A stretch of DNA of 5,874 bases from Methanobacteriota archaeon (GCA_016207475.1 JACQPM010000075.1:1-5874), one strand, 5' to 3'. Positions 1 through 5,392 are shown, numbered from the stretch's first letter. The notes: a model not told the origin generated them from the letters alone. Numbers and translations are program-made.

Positions 1-1
1 C

Positions 2-289
2 CCCAACTGGGGGCGCATAGTGGCGGCGGCAGGCTATTCTGGGGCGGATTTCGACCCGGAGGTGCTGAGCCTCTCCCTCAGGAGCGGGGGCAGGGAGGCA
101 GTCCTGGTGGAGAAGGGCAAGGTCCTGGCCTTCCAGGGGACGAGGGAGCTGACGGCTGCCGAGGAGGTGATAAAGGGGGAGGAGGTGGAGGTGGTCCTGG
201 ACCTCCGCCAAGGGGGGGAGAGGGCCACGGCCTACTCCTGCGACATGGGCTACGATTACATAAGGGTGAATGCGGAGTACACGACGTAA
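2..289 (+). CDS. argJ: Glutamate N-acetyltransferase / ornithine acetyltransferase ArgJ, C-terminal part (5' end outside window)
   Basis: ArgJ moves the acetyl group of N-acetylornithine to glutamate, regenerating N-acetylglutamate and releasing ornithine (cyclic arginine pathway, cytoplasm). The frame is open to the left edge and begins PNWGRI...AAGYSG, a hallmark of the ArgJ beta chain. It ends CDMGYDYIRVNAEYTT, which matches the family's conserved C-terminus (usually CDLTYDYVRINAxYxT). The terminal Asn/Thr segment contributes to the active site in characterised members. About 95 residues are visible of a protein usually near 400. The GTG at position 20 lies inside the conserved PNWGRIVAAAGYSG stretch and so is an internal codon, not the start. 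The autocleavage Thr and the alpha chain lie outside the window. The neighbouring argB supports the assignment. Only the Leu-Thr to Met-Gly change in the final motif is slightly unusual. Whether the enzyme also takes acetyl-CoA cannot be judged from this part. Confidence 0.95.
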   Translation, partial: PNWGRIVAAAGYSGADFDPEVLSLSLRSGGREAVLVEKGKVLAFQGTRELTAAEEVIKGEEVEVVLDLRQGGERATAYSCDMGYDYIRVNAEYTT

Positions 290-290
290 T

Positions 291-299
291 TTTTATATA
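291..299 (+). promoter_or_regulatory. Archaeal TATA box upstream of the small ORF and argB
   Basis: The stretch TTTTATATA begins two bases after the argJ stop codon, inside otherwise GC-rich sequence. Initiation about 26 nt after its centre would fall near 321-322 and give a leader of roughly 12 nt before the GTG at 334. This suggests that the small ORF and argB can be transcribed independently of argJ. There is no experimental support, and the BRE position overlaps the end of argJ. Confidence 0.65.
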
Positions 300-312
300 C
301 TTGGGCCCCAAG
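300..312. repeat. Perfect inverted repeat CTTGGG-C-CCCAAG, possible operator
   Basis: Two 6-base arms flank a single central C, directly after the TATA box and just before the expected transcription start. A protein bound here would overlap the transcription initiation complex, so a repressor site is plausible, for example for arginine control. That role is inference. The repeat could also form a short RNA or DNA hairpin, but its one-base loop makes a protein site more natural. Confidence 0.45.
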
Positions 313-333
313 CTATGGGCGGGGCGGATTTTT

Positions 334-429
334 GTGAATGAGTGGCTCATAGTCGCGATTGTGCTCGTCCTGGCCTACCTGGTCTGGAGGCGCTGGAAGG
401 GGTACGAGCAGCTGGGGGATGCCCACTGA
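334..429 (+). CDS. Small single-pass membrane protein (31 aa), coupled to argB
   Basis: This GTG-started ORF of 31 codons encodes a hydrophobic peptide. Residues 4-18, WLIVAIVLVLAYLVW, form a short membrane segment edged by Trp. The following RRWK and a polar tail (YEQLGDAH) suggest the C-terminus is cytoplasmic. Its TGA stop shares one base with the argB ATG (TGATG), a typical translational coupling arrangement. A TATA box lies 35-43 nt upstream, and a GGGCGGAT stretch is only a weak ribosome binding site. Nearly all codons end in G or C, like the neighbouring genes, which favours real coding. No family is recognised. It could be a membrane tether or regulator for the arginine enzymes, a leader peptide affecting argB translation, or a chance ORF. 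It has only two Arg codons (adjacent), so it does not look like an arginine attenuator peptide. Confidence 0.6.
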   Translation: MNEWLIVAIVLVLAYLVWRRWKGYEQLGDAH

Positions 430-1307
430 TGAACCGCGCCGAGGTCCTCGCTGAGGCGCTGCCTTACATCGAGGAGTTCCGGGGTGCTTACGTGGTCCTG
501 AAGTACGGCGGCCACGCGATGCTCGACGAGGAGGCCATGGACTGGACGATAAAGGATACCATCCTCCTCAAGTACGTGGGTATGAAGCCCGTGGTGGTCC
601 ACGGCGGCGGCCCCGAGATCTCGAAGGCCATGGAGAAGATGGGGAAGAAGCCCCAGTTCATAGAGGGGCTCAGGGTCACCGACGAGGAGACGATGGACAT
701 CGTCAAGATGGTCCTGGTCGGGAAGATAAACACCGAGATCGTATCCAGGTTCAACGCCGTCGGTGGGATGGGCGTGGGCCTCTCCGGGAAGGACGGACAG
801 CTGATAATGGCGCGGAAGAAGGCGCCCCAGAAGGTCCTCAGGGCCGGTGTGGAGAGGGAGGTGGACCTGGGGCTGGTCGGGGAGACGGAGCAGATCAACC
901 CCAAGATCCTGGAGATCCTGACGGCCCAGGATTATGTGCCTGTCATAGCGCCTATAGGCCTCACCAAGGACGGGAAGAGCCTCAACCTCAACGCCGATAC
1001 CGTGGCCGGGGACGTGGCCCTGGCCCTCCGGGCCAAGAAGCTCATCGTCCTGACGGACGTCCCAGGGGTCCTGAGGGACCTGAAGGACGAGGGGTCCCTC
1101 CTGCGGACGATAAGGTCCGGGGAGATGGATGAGCTCCTCCGGGAGGGGGTCATCGAGGGGTCCATGATCCCCAAGCTCAAGGCCTGCGCCAAGGCCGTGG
1201 AGGGCGGGGTGGAGAAGACCCACATCATTGATGGGCGGGTGAAACACTCGATCCTCCTGGAGCTCTTCACCGACGAGGGGATCGGGACGATGGTCTTGAG
1301 GGACTAG
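429..1307 (+). CDS. argB: Acetylglutamate kinase (N-acetyl-L-glutamate 5-phosphotransferase)
   Basis: ArgB phosphorylates N-acetylglutamate with ATP, the second step of arginine synthesis, in the cytoplasm. The 292-residue product has the normal family length and an amino acid kinase fold. Visible motifs are KYGGHAM with the phosphate-binding Lys25, VVVHGGGPEI (residues 55-64), GLRVTD with the substrate-binding Arg82, NLNADTVAGDVA with Asn186 and Asp190, and SMIPKL with Lys249. These match the E. coli residues Lys8, Arg66, Asn158, Asp162 and Lys217 by motif. The ATG at 429 is chosen because it starts the N-terminal helix (MNRAEVLAEALPYI) and overlaps the upstream stop; a GTG at 342 would add 29 residues unlike the family. 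The N-terminal helix before KYGG is the feature that distinguishes arginine-inhibited hexameric enzymes, so feedback inhibition by arginine is likely. GGGGGAT about 9 nt upstream may serve as the ribosome binding site. The stop overlaps the convergent gene. Confidence 0.97.
   Translation: MNRAEVLAEALPYIEEFRGAYVVLKYGGHAMLDEEAMDWTIKDTILLKYVGMKPVVVHGGGPEISKAMEKMGKKPQFIEGLRVTDEETMDIVKMVLVGKINTEIVSRFNAVGGMGVGLSGKDGQLIMARKKAPQKVLRAGVEREVDLGLVGETEQINPKILEILTAQDYVPVIAPIGLTKDGKSLNLNADTVAGDVALALRAKKLIVLTDVPGVLRDLKDEGSLLRTIRSGEMDELLREGVIEGSMIPKLKACAKAVEGGVEKTHIIDGRVKHSILLELFTDEGIGTMVLRD
1304..1307. other. Tail-to-tail overlap of convergent genes in CTAG
   Basis: The palindrome CTAG supplies the TAG stop of argB on the + strand (1305-1307) and the TAG stop of the DUF2231-like gene on the - strand (1304-1306). 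There is no intergenic space and no T-run here, so each transcript must run antisense into the other gene before ending. Confidence 0.95.
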
Positions 1308-1762
1308 CCCCCCAAGAGGGAGGGGTAGTAGACTATCATGGTCCCTATGGCGGTCGTGGCCACCATGAGTAGGAAGCCCAGGGCTTGAGTTCCAAGGCAC
1401 CAGAAGAGGAGGCGGCTATCCTCCTGCAGATACCTCCGCCTCTGGCGGCTCTTGAGGAGGAAGACGATGTATACAGCCAGGGTGAAGAAGGCGAGACCGG
1501 CCTTGATGTAGAGCCACCGCCCCAGTGGGGGGCCGAAGGAGGTTATCACCCCCGCCATCCCGTCCCTGATGCCCGTGGCCATGGCGACGATCAGGAAGAC
1601 GACCCCCGCCAGGGTGTTGTAGTGGGCCAGGTCGTGGAGGTAGTTCTCGAAGACCGACGTGACCAGGCCCTTGAAGAACCAGTAGTACATGGAGACGAAC
1701 CCCATGGCGAAGAGGGCGATGTGGAGGTGGACCGCTATGGGGTGGACGACGCCCAGAGGCAT
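1304..1762 (-). CDS. DUF2231-like four-helix integral membrane protein
   Basis: The 152-residue protein has four predicted membrane helices at about residues 10-30, 47-64, 83-103 and 120-146. A basic cytoplasmic-type loop (KSRQRRR, 104-110) lies between helices 3 and 4. The N-terminal pattern HPIAVHLHIALFAMG (His7, His12, His14) resembles the HPxxVHxPIAL start of DUF2231 proteins, a poorly characterised family of small membrane proteins often found near redox genes. His43 and His47 precede helix 2. The histidines next to helices would suit haem b or metal binding, but this is inference. The gene follows the NADH dehydrogenase gene on the same strand after 39 nt but has its own strong TATA box, so it may be transcribed alone or with it. 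The ATG lies about 25 nt after that TATA box with no ribosome binding site between them, as expected for a leaderless transcript. The biochemical role is unknown. Confidence 0.8.
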   Translation of the reverse strand: MPLGVVHPIAVHLHIALFAMGFVSMYYWFFKGLVTSVFENYLHDLAHYNTLAGVVFLIVAMATGIRDGMAGVITSFGPPLGRWLYIKAGLAFFTLAVYIVFLLKSRQRRRYLQEDSRLLFWCLGTQALGFLLMVATTAIGTMIVYYPSLLGG

Positions 1763-1781
1763 GGTAGTGCCTTCGTCCTGG

Positions 1782-1800
1782 TATTATAAAATCCTTTCTC
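1782..1800 (-). promoter_or_regulatory. Archaeal BRE/TATA promoter of the DUF2231-like gene, leaderless
   Basis: Read on the - strand, a purine-rich BRE-like GAGAAAGG is followed directly by ATTTTATAATA. The TATA centre (about 1787) is 25 nt from the A of the start codon at 1762, so transcription should start at or next to the ATG. No Shine-Dalgarno sequence lies between. The same T-rich element immediately follows the stop of the upstream NADH dehydrogenase gene and might also help end that transcript. Confidence 0.7.
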
Positions 1801-1801
1801 C

Positions 1802-3055
1802 TCACCCCTCCACCAAGCATATATCGCGCTCGAAGAAGAGGCCCTCGATCCAGTGGATCAGGAGGAGCGCCTTGTTCCTGAAGCCGAAGAGCTTGAGGAG
1901 GAATGTGGCCCTGTAGAACCACCAGCCCAGGCGCCCCTTTATCTTGATGCCAAGGAAGAGGACGATGGCCGAGTTGGACCCCAGGGAGACCATGTCCCCC
2001 AGGTAGTCGTACCGAAAGGGCTCCTTGGGCCTTCTCCTGTAATCATTTATGACGTTCACGGCCGCCATCACCCCCTCCCTTATGGCCACGGGCGCCACGG
2101 GCGGGAAAGGCTTCCCAGCCCGCGGGTCCATGGCATAGGCGATGTCCCCGACGGCGTAGACGCCAGGGAAGCCAGGTACCTCGAGGAATTCGTCGACCTT
2201 GATACGGCCGCTCCTGTCCCTCTCCACCGGCAGGGCCTCGGCCACGGGGCTCGCCTTTACCCCGGTGGTCCAGAGGAGGCTCCTCGTCGGTATGGCCTCC
2301 TGCCCCTCCAGGATGACCTGCCCCTCCGGGGCACCTGTCACCCTGGTCTTGAGCCTCACCTCTATCCCCATCTTCTTGAGCTCCTCCAGGGCCGCCTGGG
2401 AGAGGTCGGGGGTGAGGTGAGGGAGGACCCTATCGCCGGCATGGACCAGGATAGTCCTCACCTGGCCCACCTCGATGGTGGGGTAATAACTGGCTAGGGT
2501 CCCGGTGATGTAATGGCGGATTTCCGACACCACCTCCACGCCACCGGGCCCCGCCCCGGCCACCACGAAGGTGAGGAGGGCCCTCTTCCTCTCTTCGTCC
2601 CCCTCGATGGCCGCGGCCTCGAAGACCTTGAGGATGTGGTTCTTTATCACCAGGGCGTCCCAGAGGGACTTGAGGACCAGGGAGTTGCGCCTCACCTCCT
2701 CCATCCCGAAGTAGTCGGAGACGGAGCCCAGGGCTATCACCAGGTAGTCGTAGCGCAGCTCTATGGTCTCCAGGACGACCCTCTTGGCCTGGAGGTCTAT
2801 GCCCCTGACGATGCCCTGGATGAACCTGAAGCCCAGCTGCCGCAGGGGGTAGGTGACGTGCTGGGAGAGGATGGCCCCGGCGGCCACCTCCGGCAGGAGG
2901 GGGGTGAAGGTGTGGTAGTTGTTCTGGTCTATGAGGACCACCTCCACGTCCCGCTCGTGGCGGAACTCCTCTTGGAGGTAGAGGGCCGCGTAGAGCCCAC
3001 CGAAGCCGGCACCCAGGACCAGGATATCGACCTTCCTCCCCTCCGGGCGCTCCAT
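1802..3055 (-). CDS. ndh: Type II NADH dehydrogenase (NDH-2), FAD-dependent pyridine nucleotide oxidoreductase
   Basis: NDH-2 enzymes oxidise NADH with FAD and pass electrons to membrane quinone without pumping protons, on the inner face of the membrane. The 417-residue product has an FAD-binding Rossmann motif GAGFGG (15-20), the family stretch TFTPLLPEVAAG (49-60), a second, NAD-binding Rossmann motif GAGPGGVE (167-174), WTTGV (262-266) and the FAD motif AVGDIA (301-306). The C-terminal 45 residues are amphipathic and aromatic (GWWFYRATFLLKLF, LLLIHWIEGLFF), as in the membrane-binding helices of NDH-2. The only cysteine is Cys413, which argues against sulfide:quinone reductase. Two departures from the usual pattern are visible: GGGPTGVE reads GAGPGGVE, and the quinone-site AQxxxQQ reads APVAIRE (321-327). 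The acceptor might therefore differ. GGGAGGT ends 6 nt before the ATG. The downstream partner is the DUF2231-like membrane protein. Confidence 0.88.
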   Translation of the reverse strand: MERPEGRKVDILVLGAGFGGLYAALYLQEEFRHERDVEVVLIDQNNYHTFTPLLPEVAAGAILSQHVTYPLRQLGFRFIQGIVRGIDLQAKRVVLETIELRYDYLVIALGSVSDYFGMEEVRRNSLVLKSLWDALVIKNHILKVFEAAAIEGDEERKRALLTFVVAGAGPGGVEVVSEIRHYITGTLASYYPTIEVGQVRTILVHAGDRVLPHLTPDLSQAALEELKKMGIEVRLKTRVTGAPEGQVILEGQEAIPTRSLLWTTGVKASPVAEALPVERDRSGRIKVDEFLEVPGFPGVYAVGDIAYAMDPRAGKPFPPVAPVAIREGVMAAVNVINDYRRRPKEPFRYDYLGDMVSLGSNSAIVLFLGIKIKGRLGWWFYRATFLLKLFGFRNKALLLIHWIEGLFFERDICLVEG

Positions 3056-3060
3056 GAAGC

Positions 3061-3068
3061 TACCTCCC
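3061..3068 (-). promoter_or_regulatory. Ribosome binding site of ndh
   Basis: GGGAGGTA on the - strand, five bases before the ATG at 3055, is a good match to the archaeal anti-Shine-Dalgarno sequence and supports this start. The TATA-like element at 3077-3084 predicts transcription starting around the ATG itself. Either initiation lies further upstream or the site is not used in the main transcript. Confidence 0.6.
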
Positions 3069-3071
3069 GGC

Positions 3072-3100
3072 GGCGGATTAAATAGCTATCGGCTTCCGCC
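3072..3100 (-). promoter_or_regulatory. ndh promoter region with TATA element inside nested inverted repeats
   Basis: On the - strand TATTTAAT (3084-3077) is the only AT-rich element in the gap before ndh, centred about 25 nt before its ATG. It lies between the arms of a perfect inverted repeat GGCGGA (3072-3077) and TCCGCC (3095-3100). Nearly at the same centre sits the 8-base palindrome ATAGCTAT (3082-3089). The symmetry suggests a regulator site over the promoter. This is inferred from pattern only, and GC-rich sequence makes short arms easy to find by chance. Confidence 0.45.
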
Positions 3101-3113
3101 CCGCTGCCGGGGC
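3098..3113. repeat. GC-rich hairpin between the YdjM-like gene and ndh
   Basis: GCCCCG and CGGGGC pair perfectly around a 4-base loop (CTGC), giving a 6-bp all-GC stem. It sits about 45 nt after the stop of the YdjM-like gene and just upstream of the ndh TATA element. It could stabilise or help end the upstream transcript. No T-run follows on the - strand, so it is not a classical terminator. Confidence 0.35.
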
Positions 3114-3158
3114 CGCCAGGGAGAGAAAGGCCCCATCGATCCAACCTCTGGCTGGAGG

Positions 3159-3572
3159 CTAGTAAGGCTTTTCGAGGATCAAGAGAAGGAGGATGGCAAT
3201 AATCCCGGCCCCGCTAGCCGCCATCACGGCGGCCTCGCTCCCCTCTACCGGATGCTGCACCGTCCTCCTGGAGAAGGGTAAGAGGAGCTCGATCTTCTCC
3301 TCCACTAGGAGGTCCAAGGCCAGGTGGGAGGAGTAGGCCAGAAGGGCCGCCCCACCGACCTTTGGGCTGTAGAAGGCCAGGAGAAAGGAGACGGCAGCCA
3401 TCCCCAGGAGGGTGTGGAGGGGCTCGAAGCCCAGGAGCCTCTTGCTCAGGGCGTCGGCGATGAGGCCCACCTGGATGGCGAAGACGATACCTGCCAGGAG
3501 GGCCTCCCGCGAGAGGTAATATACCAGGAGGCCTGTGAAGAGCCCGAAGAGGAGGTGGGGGGCTGGGCGCAT
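3159..3572 (-). CDS. YdjM/DUF457-like membrane-bound metal-dependent hydrolase family protein
   Basis: The 137-residue protein is mostly hydrophobic, with membrane segments at about residues 7-19, 25-42, 54-68, 73-90 and 115-133. Its polar residues follow the YdjM/DUF457 pattern: His6 near the start (APHLLFG), Asp40, PLHTLLG with His53, and SSHLALDLL (His83, Asp87) followed by LLLPFSRR (97-103), which resembles the family's SHLLLD...LLWPFSRR. These His/Asp residues are the presumed metal ligands of the family, whose reaction is not established. The usual HRxxTHS motif is reduced to PLHTLLG, so catalytic activity is uncertain. The ATG follows the htrA stop after one base, and a strong GGAGGT sits over that stop, so translation is coupled to htrA. 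A role in the envelope is likely from the context; the substrate is unknown. Confidence 0.65.
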   Translation of the reverse strand: MRPAPHLLFGLFTGLLVYYLSREALLAGIVFAIQVGLIADALSKRLLGFEPLHTLLGMAAVSFLLAFYSPKVGGAALLAYSSHLALDLLVEEKIELLLPFSRRTVQHPVEGSEAAVMAASGAGIIAILLLLILEKPY

Positions 3573-3573
3573 C

Positions 3574-4632
3574 CTACCTCCTCGGCCTCTCCCCCAGGGT
3601 TACCATGACCCTCATCTCGGTCCCGTTTCTCAGGAATATGACCTCCAGCTCCTCCCCCACCCGGTGCCCCTGGACGAGCCTCACGAGCTCGTCCATGCTC
3701 TCGACCTTCTCATCCCCGAGCCCCAGGATGATATCCCCCGGCAGATCGCCTGAGGGCCGCAGCCCAGCCCTGTAGGCAGGGCCCCCCTCGACCACGTATG
3801 TGACCAGCGCGCCCCTCACCGAGAGGTTGAGGGCCTCCCTCATCTCGTCCGTGAGGGTCCTCCCCGAGATACCGAGCCAGGGGTGGACCACCCTCCCCTT
3901 GTCCATCAGCTCCTCGGCCACCTTCCGGGCCGTATCGCTCGGGATAGCGAAGCCCAGCCCCTCCCCCCGCCTCTTGGAGAAGACCCTGGTGTTGATCCCT
4001 ATCACCTCCCCCCTGGCGTTGAGGAGGGGGCCGCCGCTGCTCCCCGGATTGAGGGGTGCATCTGTCTGAACCACTCCCTCGATGGCATAGCCGTCGTCGG
4101 AGAGGAGGCTCCTGTTCACCGCCGAGACATAGCCCACCGTCATGGTCCCCTCGAGGCCGAAGGGGTTCCCGAGGGCAACGGCCAGCTGCCCGGGCCTCAG
4201 AGACGCCGAGGCGCCCCATCGGACGGGGTGGAGCCCCGAGGCCGCAACCTTGACCACCGCTAGGTCTGTGCCGATGTCATACCCGGCCACCTCCCCCTCC
4301 ACTTCCCCAGAGGACAGGGTAACCCTGACCCCCATGGCGTCCTTGATGACATGGTAGTTGGTCAGCAGATAACCGTCCTCCCTGATCACGATCCCAGTAC
4401 CCACGGCCTCCAGCGGGCTGGGTCTGTTGGGATAGGCGGGGTCGTACACCAGGGCGGTGATCTTGGCCACCGAGCCCCTGGCCCCGTCGTAAACCCTGGC
4501 CACGGTCTCTTCCTGGGGCATCTGGAGGTTGGCCTCCAGATCTGCCAGGTATAAGAGGCCCATACCCAGGACCAAGGCCCCCGCCACCACCCCGCCCAGG
4601 ATGGCAGCCTCGAGGTACTTCCAGAGCTCCAT
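3574..4632 (-). CDS. htrA: Membrane-anchored HtrA/DegP-like serine protease with PDZ domain
   Basis: HtrA proteases degrade or hold misfolded proteins outside the cytoplasm. The 352-residue product starts with a membrane anchor (about residues 9-29) and no clear cleavage site, so the protease should face outward. The trypsin-like domain (about 45-245) carries a complete triad: His94 in TNYHVI, Asp123 in GTDLAVVKV and Ser199 in NPGSSGGPL. GLGFAIP (225-231) is another family hallmark. One PDZ domain occupies about 250-350: WLGI at its start, GGPAYRAGL (283-291), and LPGDIILGLGDEKV before the usual helix. The length fits single-PDZ DegS-like members, and the whole domain set is intact. It lies 30 nt after ccdA and 1 nt before the YdjM-like gene, in a probable envelope operon. 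GGGAGGG six bases before the ATG is the ribosome binding site, and a weak TATA-like TTTATC lies 26 nt upstream. The protein has no cysteines, so it is not itself an obvious CcdA-pathway substrate. Confidence 0.95.
   Translation of the reverse strand: MELWKYLEAAILGGVVAGALVLGMGLLYLADLEANLQMPQEETVARVYDGARGSVAKITALVYDPAYPNRPSPLEAVGTGIVIREDGYLLTNYHVIKDAMGVRVTLSSGEVEGEVAGYDIGTDLAVVKVAASGLHPVRWGASASLRPGQLAVALGNPFGLEGTMTVGYVSAVNRSLLSDDGYAIEGVVQTDAPLNPGSSGGPLLNARGEVIGINTRVFSKRRGEGLGFAIPSDTARKVAEELMDKGRVVHPWLGISGRTLTDEMREALNLSVRGALVTYVVEGGPAYRAGLRPSGDLPGDIILGLGDEKVESMDELVRLVQGHRVGEELEVIFLRNGTEMRVMVTLGERPRR
3576..3581 (-). promoter_or_regulatory. Ribosome binding site of the YdjM-like gene, overlapping the htrA stop
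   Basis: GGAGGT on the - strand ends three bases before the ATG at 3572, and its final T is the first base of the htrA TAG. The arrangement GGAGGTAG-G-ATG favours reinitiation by ribosomes finishing htrA and supports the chosen start. Confidence 0.7.
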
Positions 4633-4653
4633 GGGTAGCCCTCCCGTGGGGGT

Positions 4654-4661
4654 CAGATAAA
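4654..4661 (-). promoter_or_regulatory. Weak TATA-like element before htrA
   Basis: TTTATCTG on the - strand begins one base after the ccdA stop and is centred about 26 nt before the htrA ATG. It could drive htrA separately from ccdA, but the match is poor and transcription from upstream may be enough. Confidence 0.3.
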
Positions 4662-4662
4662 C

Positions 4663-5391
4663 CTAGCGGGGGATGAACCTCTCCTCCAGGTAGACGGCGT
4701 AGGGATAGAAATACTTCTGCATATACTTGTATACGCCCAGCATGATGGCTATCCCCACGATTATCAGGACCCAGCCCGCGACCTTGTAGAGGAGCTGGGA
4801 GTTGCGCCGGGTCCACTCCACCTTGCCGCTGAAGTGCCTCCCACCGTAGGCCAACGCCAGCATTGACGTGCCGAAGCCCAGGGAGTAGACGAAGAGGAGG
4901 AGGGAGCCCCTGGCGATGTCGCCCTGGTATACCACGAAGGTCAGGATCGCCCCCAGGATGGGGCCTATGCACGGGATCCAGATGAAGCCCAGGGAGAGGC
5001 CCAGGATGAAGGCGCCCAGGAGGGGGCGCTCCTTGGAGAGCTCGTACCTCCTGCTGAAGAAAGCATGGAACCTGTTGACTATGCCGGAGGTCCTGCGGGT
5101 GAAGAGGTCCCTCACATCCCGGTCGACCATCACCGCCCCCATGGCGATGATTACCCAGGCGGAGAGGAGGCGCATGGCATCGCCGAAGCCGCCCACGGCC
5201 CAGCCCATGACCGAGAAGAGGCCCCCCATGAGGGTGAATGAGACCGAGGCCCCAAAGGCGATGAAGAGGGGCTTCAGCCTGTGCCCCACGGACCCGGCCA
5301 GGAGCGGAGGGAGCATGGGGAGGCAGCAGGGGGTGGTTATGGTCAGGACCCCCGCCAGGTAGGCCAGGAGGAGGGTCGGCTCGAAGGCCAT
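4663..5391 (-). CDS. ccdA: CcdA-type cytochrome c biogenesis / thiol-disulfide electron transfer membrane protein
   Basis: CcdA carries reducing equivalents from cytoplasmic thioredoxin across the membrane to outward-facing thioredoxin-like proteins, for cytochrome c maturation or disulfide repair. The 242-residue protein has about six membrane helices and both signature cysteine motifs of the DsbD transmembrane family: TTPCCLPMLPPLLAG in helix 1 (Cys22, Cys23) and IPCIGPILGA in helix 4 (Cys141). These occupy the pseudo-symmetric positions of the redox pair. The doublet Cys-Cys, where many members have Cys-Val, leaves a spare thiol. A long basic loop (about 90-122) separates the two helix triplets, and a hydrophilic, aromatic tail (from about 222) ends the protein. 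The ATG follows the stop of the upstream gene after one base, with GAGAGGATAG as ribosome binding site, so the two are cotranslated. No thioredoxin-fold partner is visible; one may lie beyond the right edge. Confidence 0.93.
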   Translation of the reverse strand: MAFEPTLLLAYLAGVLTITTPCCLPMLPPLLAGSVGHRLKPLFIAFGASVSFTLMGGLFSVMGWAVGGFGDAMRLLSAWVIIAMGAVMVDRDVRDLFTRRTSGIVNRFHAFFSRRYELSKERPLLGAFILGLSLGFIWIPCIGPILGAILTFVVYQGDIARGSLLLFVYSLGFGTSMLALAYGGRHFSGKVEWTRRNSQLLYKVAGWVLIIVGIAIMLGVYKYMQKYFYPYAVYLEERFIPR

Positions 5392-5392
5392 G

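Noticed and set aside
20..289. Separate 89-residue gene starting at GTG 20
   Set aside because: The in-frame codons before it (PNWGRI) belong to the conserved ArgJ motif, so this is the tail of argJ.
342..428. Extended argB start at GTG 342, adding 29 residues
   Set aside because: The added residues look nothing like the family N-terminus, while the ATG at 429 begins the conserved helix and overlaps the small ORF stop.
1304..1330. Terminator after argB
   Set aside because: No T-rich stretch or hairpin is visible, and the sequence is already coding on the other strand.
375..1400. Long - strand open frame opposite argB
   Set aside because: Its product is rich in Leu, Pro, Asp and His without motifs, and it is a mirror of GC-rich coding sequence; argB on the other strand is unambiguous.
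1802..3055. Sulfide:quinone oxidoreductase as the identity of the flavoprotein
   Set aside because: The catalytic cysteines of that family are missing; only Cys413 is present near the C-terminus.
1853..3085. Long + strand open frames opposite ndh (1853-2497 and 2513-3085)
   Set aside because: Low-complexity products of antisense GC-rich codons, no family resemblance, and the - strand gene carries all NDH-2 motifs.
3098..3113. Rho-independent terminator
   Set aside because: The stem is sound but no T-run follows on either strand.
3710..4263. Open frames on both strands within htrA
   Set aside because: They are Gly/Arg/Pro-rich shadows in other frames of an intact protease gene.
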